The notes beneath the pieces are model-generated. The model had not been told where the DNA came from. It did no database searches and was given only the letters and a program-made list of their open reading frames with translations. The position numbers and the translations under genes were made by a program. From Actinomycetota bacterium (GTDB lineage Bacteria; Actinomycetota; Acidimicrobiia; IMCC26256; PALSA-610): 16,329 bases of DNA. Below are positions 1 through 7,376 of the stretch, in pieces; the stretch's first letter is position 1, and each line of letters starts with the position of its first letter. Location of the stretch: the NCBI GenBank assembly GCA_005779345.1, contig SXJQ01000191.1, positions 1 to 16,329 on the forward strand, written 5' to 3'.

Positions 1-46
1 GAAAGCCTGGGGTGGCTTCGCGCGCCGGGTGGAACCGCTCGGATGA
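1..46 (+). CDS. possible 3' end of an upstream gene (partial)
   Basis: Frame 2 reads an open stretch ending in the residues KAWGGFARRVEPLG and a TGA at 44-46, 39 bases before the sigma factor start at 86. The fragment is too short to recognise a family, and the other forward frames are also open here, so this is only a plausible gene tail. Confidence 0.25.
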   Translation, partial: KAWGGFARRVEPLG

Positions 47-72
47 GCTGCGCGTCTTGTGCGCAGGATCGG

Positions 73-88
73 TACCGTGGGCGTCGTG
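73..88 (+). promoter_or_regulatory. -10 element and leaderless start of the sigma factor gene
   Basis: TACCGT (73-78) fits the actinobacterial -10 consensus TANNNT. It is followed by exactly 7 bases and then GTG at 86-88, so the first base of the start codon sits where transcription should begin. No Shine-Dalgarno sequence precedes this GTG. This argues for 86 rather than the upstream in-frame GTG codons at 59 and 77. Confidence 0.5.
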
Positions 89-607
89 ACGAGGGTCGAA
101 GGGGTCGACCGGCTCGACGCGCTCTACCGGGAGCACACACCGGGCGCGCTGCGGCTCGCCTATCTGCTCACCGGCAACCGCGCGCTCGCCGAAGACGTCG
201 TCCACGACGCCTTCATCAAGGTCGCGAGTCGGGTGCGGGAGCTTCGTGACCCCGAGGCATTCGGGGCCTATTTCCACCGGGCGGTCGTGAACCACGTGCG
301 CGGTGCGGCGCGCCGCAAGGGCGTCGCCGATCGGCACCTCGAGCGCACCCGAGCCGAGGTCGCTCGCGCCGCCGTCGCCGACCGGCCCGACACCGAGACC
401 CGCGACCAGCTCTGGGCGCTGCTCCAGCAACTCCCGACGCGCCAACGCGAGGTCGTCGTGTGTCGCTACTACCTCGACCTGTCGGAGAAGGAGACGGCCG
501 ACGCGCTGCGCTGCCCGCCGGGCAGCGTGAAGTCGTCCTTGTCGCGGGCGTTGCTGGCGCTGCGCGCCGGCCTCGCGGCCGATGGCCACGAAGGAGCCGA
601 ACGATGA
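86..607 (+). CDS. ECF (SigE-type) RNA polymerase sigma factor
   Basis: A 173-residue extracytoplasmic-function sigma factor, which would redirect core RNA polymerase to a small set of stress or envelope genes. Region sigma2 spans about residues 13-75 (LYREHTPGALRLAYLLTG, then the AEDVVHDAFIKV helix typical of ECF sigma2). Region sigma4 spans about 108-160, with the helix-turn-helix core LSEKETADALRCPPGSVKSS. Length fits the family. The start at 86 is chosen because of the -10 hexamer 7 bases upstream; a start at 59 would add nine residues. The last codons overlap the next gene by 4 bp (ATGA at 604-607), so the two are translationally coupled. Such pairing with a membrane protein is the usual arrangement of a sigma factor and its regulator. 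The family is certain; target genes are unknown. Confidence 0.92.
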   Translation: MTRVEGVDRLDALYREHTPGALRLAYLLTGNRALAEDVVHDAFIKVASRVRELRDPEAFGAYFHRAVVNHVRGAARRKGVADRHLERTRAEVARAAVADRPDTETRDQLWALLQQLPTRQREVVVCRYYLDLSEKETADALRCPPGSVKSSLSRALLALRAGLAADGHEGAER

Positions 608-1773
608 GCGAGCACGATCTCGCCCCGGAACTGAGCGCGATGTTGCGAACCCGCGCTGCCGACATGCCCGCCGCGGTCGAGGCTGCCCCAGCGACCCTGC
701 ACCGCGCCCGTGCCCGCCGCCGCACCAAGCTGGCCGCGCTCGGTGGGGGCGCGGCGACCGCCATCGCGCTCGTCGTCGCGGTGGTGGCGACGATGAACCC
801 CTCCGACTCGACCGACGTCGAGATCGTGCCCGCCACCGACCCGACCGAGACGACGGCACCGCATCCCACCCCGGGTGCAGGAATCGCGGCGGGCGCGATC
901 GTCGCCGCGACCAGCGACGGCAGGATCGTCGTGCTGAACGACGACGGCACGATCGGGCGGGACGTGCTCGACAGCGGCGGGTACATCGACACGATCGCGG
1001 TGCGCGGCGACGCGCTCTGGTACCTCGAGAAGGACGACGAGGGCGCTCCCTGCGGCACGTTGACCGTCGCCGCGACCCGACCGGGAGCCACGTTGGACCC
1101 CGTCGTCGTCGAGAACGTGGCCGACTTCGCGGTGAGCGGCGATGGCGAGGTGCTCGCCTACTCGGGCCGCGACAACGCGGCGCCCGAGGAGTGCGCCGAA
1201 GGTGGCGGGACCGGCCGGATCGTGCTGCGTGGCCTCGCCAGCGGTGCCGAGTTGGTGGTCCCGCACGACGGCACGAGCAGTAGTGGTGACCCGCTGCCGA
1301 TGCATGCCGAACGGCTCGCGCTGAACCACAACGGTTCGATGGTGGCTGCGGAACTGTGTTGGGAGGGCTGCAACGTCGCGGTGTTCGAGGTCCCGGCCGA
1401 CTGCGTCGCCGGCGAGGTGGTCTGCGACTACGGACCGCCGAAGTGGGACACCGCGACCGTCGTCGACGACGGCGACAGCGGCTTCGCCACCGCGCCGGTG
1501 TTCCAGGGCGAGACCCTCGCCGCCGTGGTGTGCGACTGCCCCTTCGAGGGCACGCCGGCCATGACCGTGCGCACCTTCGATCCGTCGACCGGCGCCGAGA
1601 CGTCGGTGGTCCGAGACGTTCCGGCCGACACCGGCGACCTCTCGATCGTCGGTGCGACGCTGGCGATCCGCACGACCACCGGTGCCGTGGTGCTGTACGG
1701 CCCCGACGGTGAGCCGCGCACCGCGGAGGGGGCGTTCGCCACGGTCACGATCGCGTACGCGCCCGCCGAGTAG
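604..1773 (+). CDS. single-pass membrane protein, putative anti-sigma/sensor partner with Cys-rich ectodomain
   Basis: A 389-residue protein with a cytoplasmic part of about 42 residues ending in a basic cluster (RARARRRTK), one membrane helix at about 43-64, a Thr/Pro-rich linker (about 65-92) and an extracytoplasmic domain of about 300 residues. The ectodomain is built of short beta-like segments with WD/TolB-like spacing (for example DGRIVVLNDDG and DGEVLAYSGRD), suggesting a beta-propeller, but I recognise no exact family. It holds eight cysteines (about 150, 197, 252, 256, 267, 274, 310, 312), an even number compatible with disulfides outside the membrane. The ATG overlaps the sigma factor stop (ATGA). 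By position it is expected to bind and control the sigma factor through its N-terminus. No zinc-finger (HxxxCxxC) anti-sigma motif is visible, so the anti-sigma role is inferred from context. Confidence 0.7.
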   Translation: MSEHDLAPELSAMLRTRAADMPAAVEAAPATLHRARARRRTKLAALGGGAATAIALVVAVVATMNPSDSTDVEIVPATDPTETTAPHPTPGAGIAAGAIVAATSDGRIVVLNDDGTIGRDVLDSGGYIDTIAVRGDALWYLEKDDEGAPCGTLTVAATRPGATLDPVVVENVADFAVSGDGEVLAYSGRDNAAPEECAEGGGTGRIVLRGLASGAELVVPHDGTSSSGDPLPMHAERLALNHNGSMVAAELCWEGCNVAVFEVPADCVAGEVVCDYGPPKWDTATVVDDGDSGFATAPVFQGETLAAVVCDCPFEGTPAMTVRTFDPSTGAETSVVRDVPADTGDLSIVGATLAIRTTTGAVVLYGPDGEPRTAEGAFATVTIAYAPAE

Positions 1774-1801
1774 GCGCGCGCCCCCACCGCCCCGGCGGCC
1801 G

Positions 1802-1816
1802 TACCCTGGCCGCATG
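1802..1816 (+). promoter_or_regulatory. -10 element, leaderless start of the LURP/scramblase-like gene
   Basis: TACCCT at 1802-1807, then 6 bases and the ATG at 1814. There is no Shine-Dalgarno sequence. The short intergenic gap after the preceding stop at 1773 holds this promoter, so the gene is probably not simply part of the sigma operon. Confidence 0.5.
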
Positions 1817-2455
1817 ACCGACACGCCGACCCCACCGCCGCCGCCTGCACCCACGGGCGACCTGTTCACCGAGCCCGTGCTCGTGGTGAGCCAGAAGGTG
1901 AAGTTCATCGAACTCACCAACGAGTACTCGGTCTTCGACGGCAGCGGCAATCAGATCGGCAGCGTCGCCCAGGTCGGGCAGTCGACCCTCAAGAAGGCGG
2001 CGCGGCTCGTCACGAGCCTCGACCAGTTCATGACGCACACCTACGAGATTCGCGACCAGTCCGGCGGCGCGGTGCTCCGCCTCGTGCGCCCGCGCAAGTT
2101 CGTGAAGAGCAAGTTCGAGATCGCCCGGGCCGACGGCAGTCCGGTCGGCACGGTCGTGCAGAGCAACGTGTTCGGCAAGATCGGCTTCGCGCTCGAAGCG
2201 GGTGGCAACAAGGTCGGCACGATCAAGGCCGAGAACTGGCGGGCGTGGAACTTCCGCATCGAGGACGCGTCGGGCAACGAGGTCGCACGCATCACCAAGA
2301 CCTGGGAGGGGCTCGCCAAGACGCTCTTCACCACGGCCGACAACTATGCACTCGAGATCCTGCAACCCGTCGCCGACCCGCTCCGCTCGCTCGTCGTCGC
2401 GGCGGCACTCTGCATCGACACGGCCCTGAAGCAGGACAGCCGCGGCTTCAACTGA
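1814..2455 (+). CDS. LURP-one-related / phospholipid scramblase-like protein
   Basis: A 213-residue protein. After a Pro-rich N-terminus (about 1-15) it carries repeated beta-hairpin units of the form F-x-I-x-D-x-x-G-x-x-V-G-x-I: about 38-51 (YSVFDGSGNQIGSV), 77-90 (YEIRDQSGGAVLRL), 101-114, 125-137 and 147-160. The C-terminal segment at about 185-206 is hydrophobic. This repeat pattern is characteristic of the tubby/LURP-one/scramblase fold. Bacterial members are common in Actinobacteria, but their biochemical role is poorly known and lipid scrambling should not be assumed. The next gene follows after 25 bases, so the two may share a transcript. Confidence 0.75.
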   Translation: MTDTPTPPPPPAPTGDLFTEPVLVVSQKVKFIELTNEYSVFDGSGNQIGSVAQVGQSTLKKAARLVTSLDQFMTHTYEIRDQSGGAVLRLVRPRKFVKSKFEIARADGSPVGTVVQSNVFGKIGFALEAGGNKVGTIKAENWRAWNFRIEDASGNEVARITKTWEGLAKTLFTTADNYALEILQPVADPLRSLVVAAALCIDTALKQDSRGFN

Positions 2456-2480
2456 TCGGGAAGGCCGCCGGAGCGCGCGC

Positions 2481-3146
2481 ATGAAGTCACCTCGCAGCCC
2501 GTATCTCGTGCCGAACCTCGTCGTCGCGCTCGTGGTGGCAGCCGCGGGCGCCGGCATCGGCTACGCGATCCTCGACGGCGACGGTCCCGACGAAGCCGCC
2601 GCGCTCGATCGTGCCGCCACCGAGCGTGCCTGGGCGGCCGAGGTGTGCGGCGGGGTCACGACCTGGCGCAGCGAGATCCGCGAGTCGGTCGCCGACGTTC
2701 GCGACGGGATCGACATCTTCGATCCGACCGGCAGTGTCGACGTGGCCCGCGCTGCGTTCGATCGTGCGCGCGCCGCGACCGAGACGCTGGTCGCCGACCT
2801 CCGTGCCGCACCGGTCCCCGACACGCCCCGAGGTCGTGCGCTCGCGACCGCCGTCGACGAACTCCTCGGCCACGCGTCGGCCCACCTCGAAGAGATCGCG
2901 CTCCGAGTCGCGGCGATCGGGGAGGTCGGCATCATCGACGCCCTTGGTGGTCCCGGCCTCCTCGACGAGAGCAGTGCACTCGTCGACGACCTCCGCACCG
3001 ACCTCGATGCGCTCCGCGCCCCGGCCCGCGAGTTGCTCGACGTGCTCCGTGCGCAAGACGAGTGCGACCCACTGCTCGAACTCCTCCGCCTCGACGAGCC
3101 GAACCAGCCGGGTGCGTCGGGCGTGTCGGACGCGTCAGTGGACTGA
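2481..3146 (+). CDS. membrane-anchored helical protein of unknown function
   Basis: A 221-residue protein with a short basic N-terminus, one hydrophobic segment at about 11-31 that is a signal anchor or signal peptide, and a predominantly alpha-helical, Ala/Asp/Glu/Arg-rich exported domain. Only two cysteines occur (56 and 195), near the two ends of the exported domain, and could form one disulfide closing a helical bundle. A GGAG at 2470-2473 lies 7 bases before the ATG. No family is recognised. Its 3' end overlaps the 3' end of the convergent CPBP protease gene by 12 bp. Confidence 0.65.
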   Translation: MKSPRSPYLVPNLVVALVVAAAGAGIGYAILDGDGPDEAAALDRAATERAWAAEVCGGVTTWRSEIRESVADVRDGIDIFDPTGSVDVARAAFDRARAATETLVADLRAAPVPDTPRGRALATAVDELLGHASAHLEEIALRVAAIGEVGIIDALGGPGLLDESSALVDDLRTDLDALRAPARELLDVLRAQDECDPLLELLRLDEPNQPGASGVSDASVD

Positions 3147-3839
3147 CCACGCGACGAACGCGGCGAGGTAACCGAGCGAGTTCGACGCGAGGTGCAGGAA
3201 CATCGTGGTGAGCAGGCTCGCGCTGCGATAGCGCAGCCACGAGAAGAACAGCCCGACCAACGTCGTCGACGCGACCGCGATCACGACTGCGATCGCCTGA
3301 CCGAGCCGACCATGCAAGGAGGCGCGGAGCACCGGGTTGGTGTCGCTGATCGCCCACGCGGGGAGCACGTGCCACACACCGAAGAGCACCGAAGCGAACA
3401 AGGTCGCCCGGCGGCGCGAGGTGAGGCGCTCCGCGAGTGCAGGGAGCACGCCGCGAAACGCGGTCTCCTCGAGCAGCACGGTGCCGAGCGGCACGGCGAC
3501 GAGCGCGTGGTACACGACCTCGATCCACCCGAGTGTGCGAACCCGATCGTCTTCGAGCCAACCCCTCGTGCCGGGCAGCAGGAGCCCGACGCAGTATCCG
3601 AGCGCGGTCAGCGCGAGGAACCAGCGGCCGATCCGCCATCCGCGTCGCACGCCGCCGGCGTCGAGGCCAAGATCTGAGCGCGTGAGCCCCGACCGCAACG
3701 CGACGGCGACCAAGGCGAAGGCAACGGTCGCGTTCCACGGCACGTAGGCCCATGTCGGGAGCAGTCGATTGGCGGCGACGTTCGACACGACGAGCAGCGC
3801 GATCGCCACCCCGAGCGCCCGCCCGCCTCTAGCCTCCAT
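3135..3839 (-). CDS. CPBP-family intramembrane metalloprotease
   Basis: A 234-residue polytopic membrane protein with the three motifs of the CPBP (CAAX protease/bacteriocin-processing, ABI) family: E124-E125-xxx-R129 (EETAFR), F153-xxx-H157 (FGVWH) and H216-xxx-N220 (HLASN). These residues form the glutamate/histidine active site within the membrane. Several hydrophobic helices are visible at about 9-29, 36-50, 73-90, 105-122, 146-163, 181-200 and 205-232. The substrate is unknown; in bacteria these enzymes are linked to peptide maturation, immunity or envelope processing. The reading frame stays open upstream, but the ATG at 3839 begins the recognisable protein and has a -10-like TACGGT 9 bases upstream. 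It starts 3 bp from, and divergent to, the acyltransferase gene. Confidence 0.88.
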   Translation of the reverse strand: MEARGGRALGVAIALLVVSNVAANRLLPTWAYVPWNATVAFALVAVALRSGLTRSDLGLDAGGVRRGWRIGRWFLALTALGYCVGLLLPGTRGWLEDDRVRTLGWIEVVYHALVAVPLGTVLLEETAFRGVLPALAERLTSRRRATLFASVLFGVWHVLPAWAISDTNPVLRASLHGRLGQAIAVVIAVASTTLVGLFFSWLRYRSASLLTTMFLHLASNSLGYLAAFVAWSVH

Positions 3840-3845
3840 CGAGTG
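3830..3845 (+). promoter_or_regulatory. -10 element, leaderless start of the acyltransferase gene, inside the CPBP gene
   Basis: TAGCCT at 3830-3835, then 7 bases and GTG at 3843. The hexamer lies in the first codons of the divergent protease gene, so the two promoters interlock. Confidence 0.5.
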
Positions 3846-5042
3846 GTGACCGTACCGGCCGAGGGTTCGCCTCCGGCATCGACGACTCCGGTCGGCGCGC
3901 GTGGAACCGGCCGGCGCGACGACTTCATCGACTTCGTGCGTGCCTTCAGCCTCATCATCGTCGTGATCTGGCACTGGTCGTTCACGATCATCCTCTGGAA
4001 GTCCGATGGCCCGCACGCGACGAACCCGATCGGGTTTACCGACGGCCTCTGGCTCATCACCTGGCTCCTCCAGGTGATGCCGCTCTTCTTCTTCGTCGGT
4101 GGGTACGCGCACGAGCAGAGCTACCTGCGCAAGCAGGCGCGCGGCGCGTCGATGTGGGGGTTCGTCGGGAAGCGCCTCACCGAACTCGCGGTGCCGGCGT
4201 TGGCGCTCGCCGGCGTGTGGATCGTGCTCGGCATCGTCGTCGCGAACGTCTTTGGCGGCGCGTGGATCAAGCGATCCGTACTTCTCGTGATCTCCCCACT
4301 GTGGTTCATCGCCGTGTACCTGTTGCTCATCGCGTTGTTCCCGATCTGGCACTGGCTGCACGTTCGCTACGGCGCGCTGGTGCTCATCTGGCTCGTCGGG
4401 CTCGCGATGCTCGTCGACGTCCTGCGCTTCGCACACCACATGGAACAGGTCGCCTGGCTCAACATGATCTTCGTCTGGGGGTTCTGTCACCAACTCGGGT
4501 TCTTCTACGGCGACTTCGTGCGCTCGTCGCGCCGCGTCGGGTGGATGCTCACGTGGGGCGGACTGTTCGCGCTCGCCGGCCTCGTCTACTCGAACGCGTA
4601 TCCGGGCTCGATGGTCGGGGTCCCGGGTGAGCGGTTCTCCAACATGGCGCCACCGACGGTGTGCATCGCCGCGCTCGTGCTGTTCCAGGCGGGTGTCGCG
4701 TTGTTGTTGCGCGACGCGACGCTGGAACGTCTCGGACGTCCGCGTTGGGCACGGGTCTCCGAGGTCGTCAACCGGTTCTCGATGCCGCTGTTCCTGTTCC
4801 ACACCACCGGGCTCGCGATCTCGCTCGCGATCGGCTACTGGATCAAGGGCGAGCGCCGTTACGCGGAGGTCGCGACGATGTGGTGGTGGTTCGCTCGCCC
4901 GCTCGCGCTCATCACTCCCTTGCTGTGGACCGCGCCCGTGATCTGGCTCTTCGGCCGTCGTTGGGCGAAGCCCGCTGCGGCGACGACCGCGACCGCAACC
5001 GCTGCCGAGGTCGGCGGCGAGGATCCGTCACGCGGGCGGTGA
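3843..5042 (+). CDS. acyltransferase 3 family integral membrane protein
   Basis: A 399-residue polytopic membrane protein of the acyltransferase 3 family, which transfers acyl groups to sugars, lipids or peptidoglycan at the membrane. The N-terminal signature is present: DDFIDFVRAFSLIIVVIWHW (about 26-45), with R33 and the essential-type H44. The MPLFFFVGGYAHE segment that typically follows in actinobacterial members is also present. About ten hydrophobic helices follow, and the Ala/Thr-rich C-tail is cytoplasmic-like. The first codon is GTG 3843 or the adjacent GTG 3846; the -10 element 7 bases before 3843 favours that one. The 3' end overlaps the convergent AI-2E gene by 15 bp. The acceptor molecule cannot be read from the sequence. 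Confidence 0.88.
   Translation: MVTVPAEGSPPASTTPVGARGTGRRDDFIDFVRAFSLIIVVIWHWSFTIILWKSDGPHATNPIGFTDGLWLITWLLQVMPLFFFVGGYAHEQSYLRKQARGASMWGFVGKRLTELAVPALALAGVWIVLGIVVANVFGGAWIKRSVLLVISPLWFIAVYLLLIALFPIWHWLHVRYGALVLIWLVGLAMLVDVLRFAHHMEQVAWLNMIFVWGFCHQLGFFYGDFVRSSRRVGWMLTWGGLFALAGLVYSNAYPGSMVGVPGERFSNMAPPTVCIAALVLFQAGVALLLRDATLERLGRPRWARVSEVVNRFSMPLFLFHTTGLAISLAIGYWIKGERRYAEVATMWWWFARPLALITPLLWTAPVIWLFGRRWAKPAAATTATATAAEVGGEDPSRGR
3849..3854 (-). promoter_or_regulatory. -10-like element of the CPBP protease gene, inside the acyltransferase gene
   Basis: On the minus strand TACGGT (3854 to 3849) ends 9 bases before the ATG at 3839, giving a 5' leader of only a few bases. It lies within codons 3-4 of the divergent acyltransferase gene. 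Confidence 0.4.
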
Positions 5043-6212
5043 GGCGTCGGCGCGCGCCGACCGGCGGGCCCGCCAGCGGGTGAACGGGTTGTGGGCGCTC
5101 GTCTGGGGCTGCGGTCCGTACCGGGTCTCGAGAGAGAGGGCCTTCACGGTGCCCGCGATCGGTGTGGCGACGAGCGCGCCGGGGATGCCCGCGGCCGCGC
5201 CGCCGATGAGCGCGGCGAGCATCGTCGTCGGCGGCGACAGGTCGACCGACTGACCGACGATCGCGGGTTGCAGCACGTGGTTCTCGACCGTGTTGTAGAT
5301 CACGTACAGCACGAGGCAGATGACGCCGGTCTCGAGGTCCTTCGTGACCGCGAGCGTGACGAACACCGCGCCACCGAGGAATCCGCCGACCTGCGGGATG
5401 AGGTCGACGAGCACCATCCACAGCGCGGCGAGCGGGATCAGCGGGACACCGAGCGCGAGCCCGGTCGTGAGCACGAAGAGTCCCGCGATGATCGCGACGA
5501 GGAGCGAGCCGGCGAAGTAGCGACCGAACACCTTGTAGAAGATGCGTCCGATGCGATCGACGGGTTCGCGGCGGCTCGGAGAGAACAGTCGCCGGAGCCG
5601 CGCAACCATCGCCTCGCCGTCGACGAGCAGCGCGAGCGTCACGATCACGACCTCGAAGCTCGCCATCGCGCCGCCGAGCACCGATCGGGTGACGTTGCCG
5701 ATGGTCTCGTCGTCGATCCGCGCGGGGAGGTCGGCGACCCAGTCGCGCACCGAGGTCGCAGCGTCGGCCTCCTCGAGGCGCGACCCGACGAACGGGAAGT
5801 CGTACATCTGCTCGACCGTGGCCGGTAGTTGGTCGGAGAACTGCTCGGCCTCACCGATCGCCGCGGGGCCGAGCACGGTCATCACGAACGTCACGACGAT
5901 GGCGAGTGCCGCGCCGATCGCGAGCACCGCGACGAGCCGCCGGACCGCGAGGCGGCGTTGGATCAACCCGACGATCGGATCGAGCGCCAGGGCGAGCACG
6001 GCGCTGATCCCGATCCGGATGAGTGCCGCACGCGCCGCGTCGCCGACCTGCAACACGAGACGGAGCGCCACGATCGCGACGATCACCGCGGCGATCGAGG
6101 CGAGGTCGATCTCGACGTTCCAGCGTCGGCGGCGCGCGGCACTCGCGATCTCGGCGCTCGGTGCGGGGGTCACGACAGCACCGGCCGGGATGGCGCGGGG
6201 CGGTTCGGGCAC
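5028..6212 (-). CDS. AI-2E family transporter (membrane permease-like)
   Basis: A 394-residue membrane protein of the AI-2E (TqsA/YdiK-type, PerM) family. Members have been linked to quorum-signal export or Na+/H+ exchange, and the substrate here is unknown. Helices lie at about 36-55, 66-84, 90-115, 180-197, 233-257, 258-285, 293-308 and 325-355. Hallmarks are D270-LIP-Q-VGG277 and the ENHVLQPAIVG stretch (310-320) followed by SVDLSPP. The frame is open far upstream, but GTG 6212 is chosen because TACAGT lies 6 bases before it and the residues upstream are low-complexity antisense sequence of the neighbouring gene. It diverges from a second AI-2E paralogue. Confidence 0.88.
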   Translation of the reverse strand: MPEPPRAIPAGAVVTPAPSAEIASAARRRRWNVEIDLASIAAVIVAIVALRLVLQVGDAARAALIRIGISAVLALALDPIVGLIQRRLAVRRLVAVLAIGAALAIVVTFVMTVLGPAAIGEAEQFSDQLPATVEQMYDFPFVGSRLEEADAATSVRDWVADLPARIDDETIGNVTRSVLGGAMASFEVVIVTLALLVDGEAMVARLRRLFSPSRREPVDRIGRIFYKVFGRYFAGSLLVAIIAGLFVLTTGLALGVPLIPLAALWMVLVDLIPQVGGFLGGAVFVTLAVTKDLETGVICLVLYVIYNTVENHVLQPAIVGQSVDLSPPTTMLAALIGGAAAGIPGALVATPIAGTVKALSLETRYGPQPQTSAHNPFTRWRARRSARADASPPA

Positions 6213-6216
6213 GTCG

Positions 6217-6225
6217 GTACTGTAC
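6217..6225. promoter_or_regulatory. symmetric -10 shared by two divergent AI-2E genes
   Basis: The sequence GTACTGTAC gives TACTGT on the plus strand (6218-6223, 8 bases before GTG 6232) and TACAGT on the minus strand (6224-6219, 6 bases before GTG 6212). The two hexamers share five base pairs. Both genes would be leaderless or nearly so. Confidence 0.5.
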
Positions 6226-6231
6226 GGCGCA

Positions 6232-7314
6232 GTGCCTGAGTCTTCGCGTACCTCCGTCGCAGCTCGCCCGCCGCGTTCGGCGATCCGGGTGCACGTGACC
6301 CCGCTGTCGGTCACGTTGCTGTTCGTCGCGATCCTCGTGGGCTTCGCGACGTTCGCGGTCCTGCACGACGCGCGGCGAACGCTCGGGTGGTTCTTCGCCG
6401 CCTTCGTCGTCGCTGTGTTGGTGACGGGACCGGTCGAGTGGTTGCAGCGTCGGATGCGCCGGGGCATCGCCGTCACGGTCGTGTTCCTCGTCCTCGGGGG
6501 AATCGTCGGGTTCGTCGCCTCGGCGGTGTTCCGCGACCTCGCGAGCCAGCTCGACCGACTCGAGGTCGAGCTCCCGGCCGCGGCGCAAGAGCTCGAGGAC
6601 TCCGATCGATTCGGCGAGCTCGCGCGCGATCTCGAGCTCGTCGACCGCGCCGAACAGGCGGTCGACGACCTCGGTGCGCGCCTGTCGGGTCGGGCGCGTG
6701 CGACCGCGGCGAGCTTCGGCGCCTATCTCGCCGGCACGGTGCTCGTGCTCTTCCTGCTCGCATGGTTCCCGCGTCTGGTCGACGGCGGGTTGCGTCAGAT
6801 CGCGGACGAGGGCCGACGCGCCCGCACCCGCGAGGTGATCGACACGACGCTGCACACCGCGCGGCGGTACCTGTCGGGAGCGGTGGCACTCGCCGCGGCG
6901 TCGGGTGTGGTCGCCTACCTCGTCGCGCGGCAGGCTTCGCTCCCCGCCCCGGTCGCCCTGGGGTTGTTCATCGCCTTGTTCTCGGTGGTGCCGTACCTCG
7001 GCGTGATCGTCGGCGCGATCCCCGCGACGCTGCTGAGCGCCGGCCTCGAGTCGGGCCGCACGACGACCGCCGTGATCGTCGCGCTGATCGCGTTGCAGGT
7101 CGCGGTCGCGATCGTCCAACAACGGCTGCAACGCGCGACCCTCTACGTGGGTCCGGGGATCTCGCTCGTCGTGGGTTCGCTCGGTTACGCGCTCTACAAC
7201 GTCGGTGGTGCGATGTTCGGGATCGCGGGCGCGGTGTTCCTGCTCGCGCTTGCCGACGCGGTCGCCACCGACGAACCGCCGCCCGAGACACTCGACGCGC
7301 TCGTCATCGTCTGA
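6232..7314 (+). CDS. divergent AI-2E family transporter paralogue
   Basis: A 360-residue membrane protein with the topology of the AI-2E family: four helices to about residue 100, a charged helical segment rich in Glu/Asp/Arg (about 101-160), then helices at 161-180, 213-232, 238-270, 278-295 and 315-343. The VPYLGVIVGAIPA motif (253-265) matches the family P-x-x-G core. The later E-x-x-x-x-x-P-x-x-x-G signature is replaced by RLQRATLYVGPG (298-309) and lacks the usual Glu and Pro, so transport may differ from that of its neighbour. The frame is open upstream, but GTG 6232 sits 8 bases after the shared -10 and starts the recognisable protein. A strong hairpin follows the stop. Confidence 0.82.
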   Translation: MPESSRTSVAARPPRSAIRVHVTPLSVTLLFVAILVGFATFAVLHDARRTLGWFFAAFVVAVLVTGPVEWLQRRMRRGIAVTVVFLVLGGIVGFVASAVFRDLASQLDRLEVELPAAAQELEDSDRFGELARDLELVDRAEQAVDDLGARLSGRARATAASFGAYLAGTVLVLFLLAWFPRLVDGGLRQIADEGRRARTREVIDTTLHTARRYLSGAVALAAASGVVAYLVARQASLPAPVALGLFIALFSVVPYLGVIVGAIPATLLSAGLESGRTTTAVIVALIALQVAVAIVQQRLQRATLYVGPGISLVVGSLGYALYNVGGAMFGIAGAVFLLALADAVATDEPPPETLDALVIV

Positions 7315-7316
7315 GC

Positions 7317-7338
7317 CGGGCTGCGGCCGCGCGGCCCG
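7317..7338 (+). terminator. GC-rich hairpin after the AI-2E gene
   Basis: A 22-nt hairpin begins 3 bases after the stop codon: CGGGCTGCG pairs with CGCGGCCCG (9 bp with one T-G wobble) around a 4-base loop. There is no T-run, as is common for actinobacterial hairpin terminators, so termination is probable but not proven. Confidence 0.45.
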
Positions 7339-7376
7339 ACTGGTGGTGGCGCGCCGCGGCGGCGAGACTGCCCGAC

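Noticed and set aside
3840..4802. Upstream extension of the CPBP protease frame
   Set aside because: Antisense to the acyltransferase and low-complexity charged residues; the recognisable protein begins at 3839.
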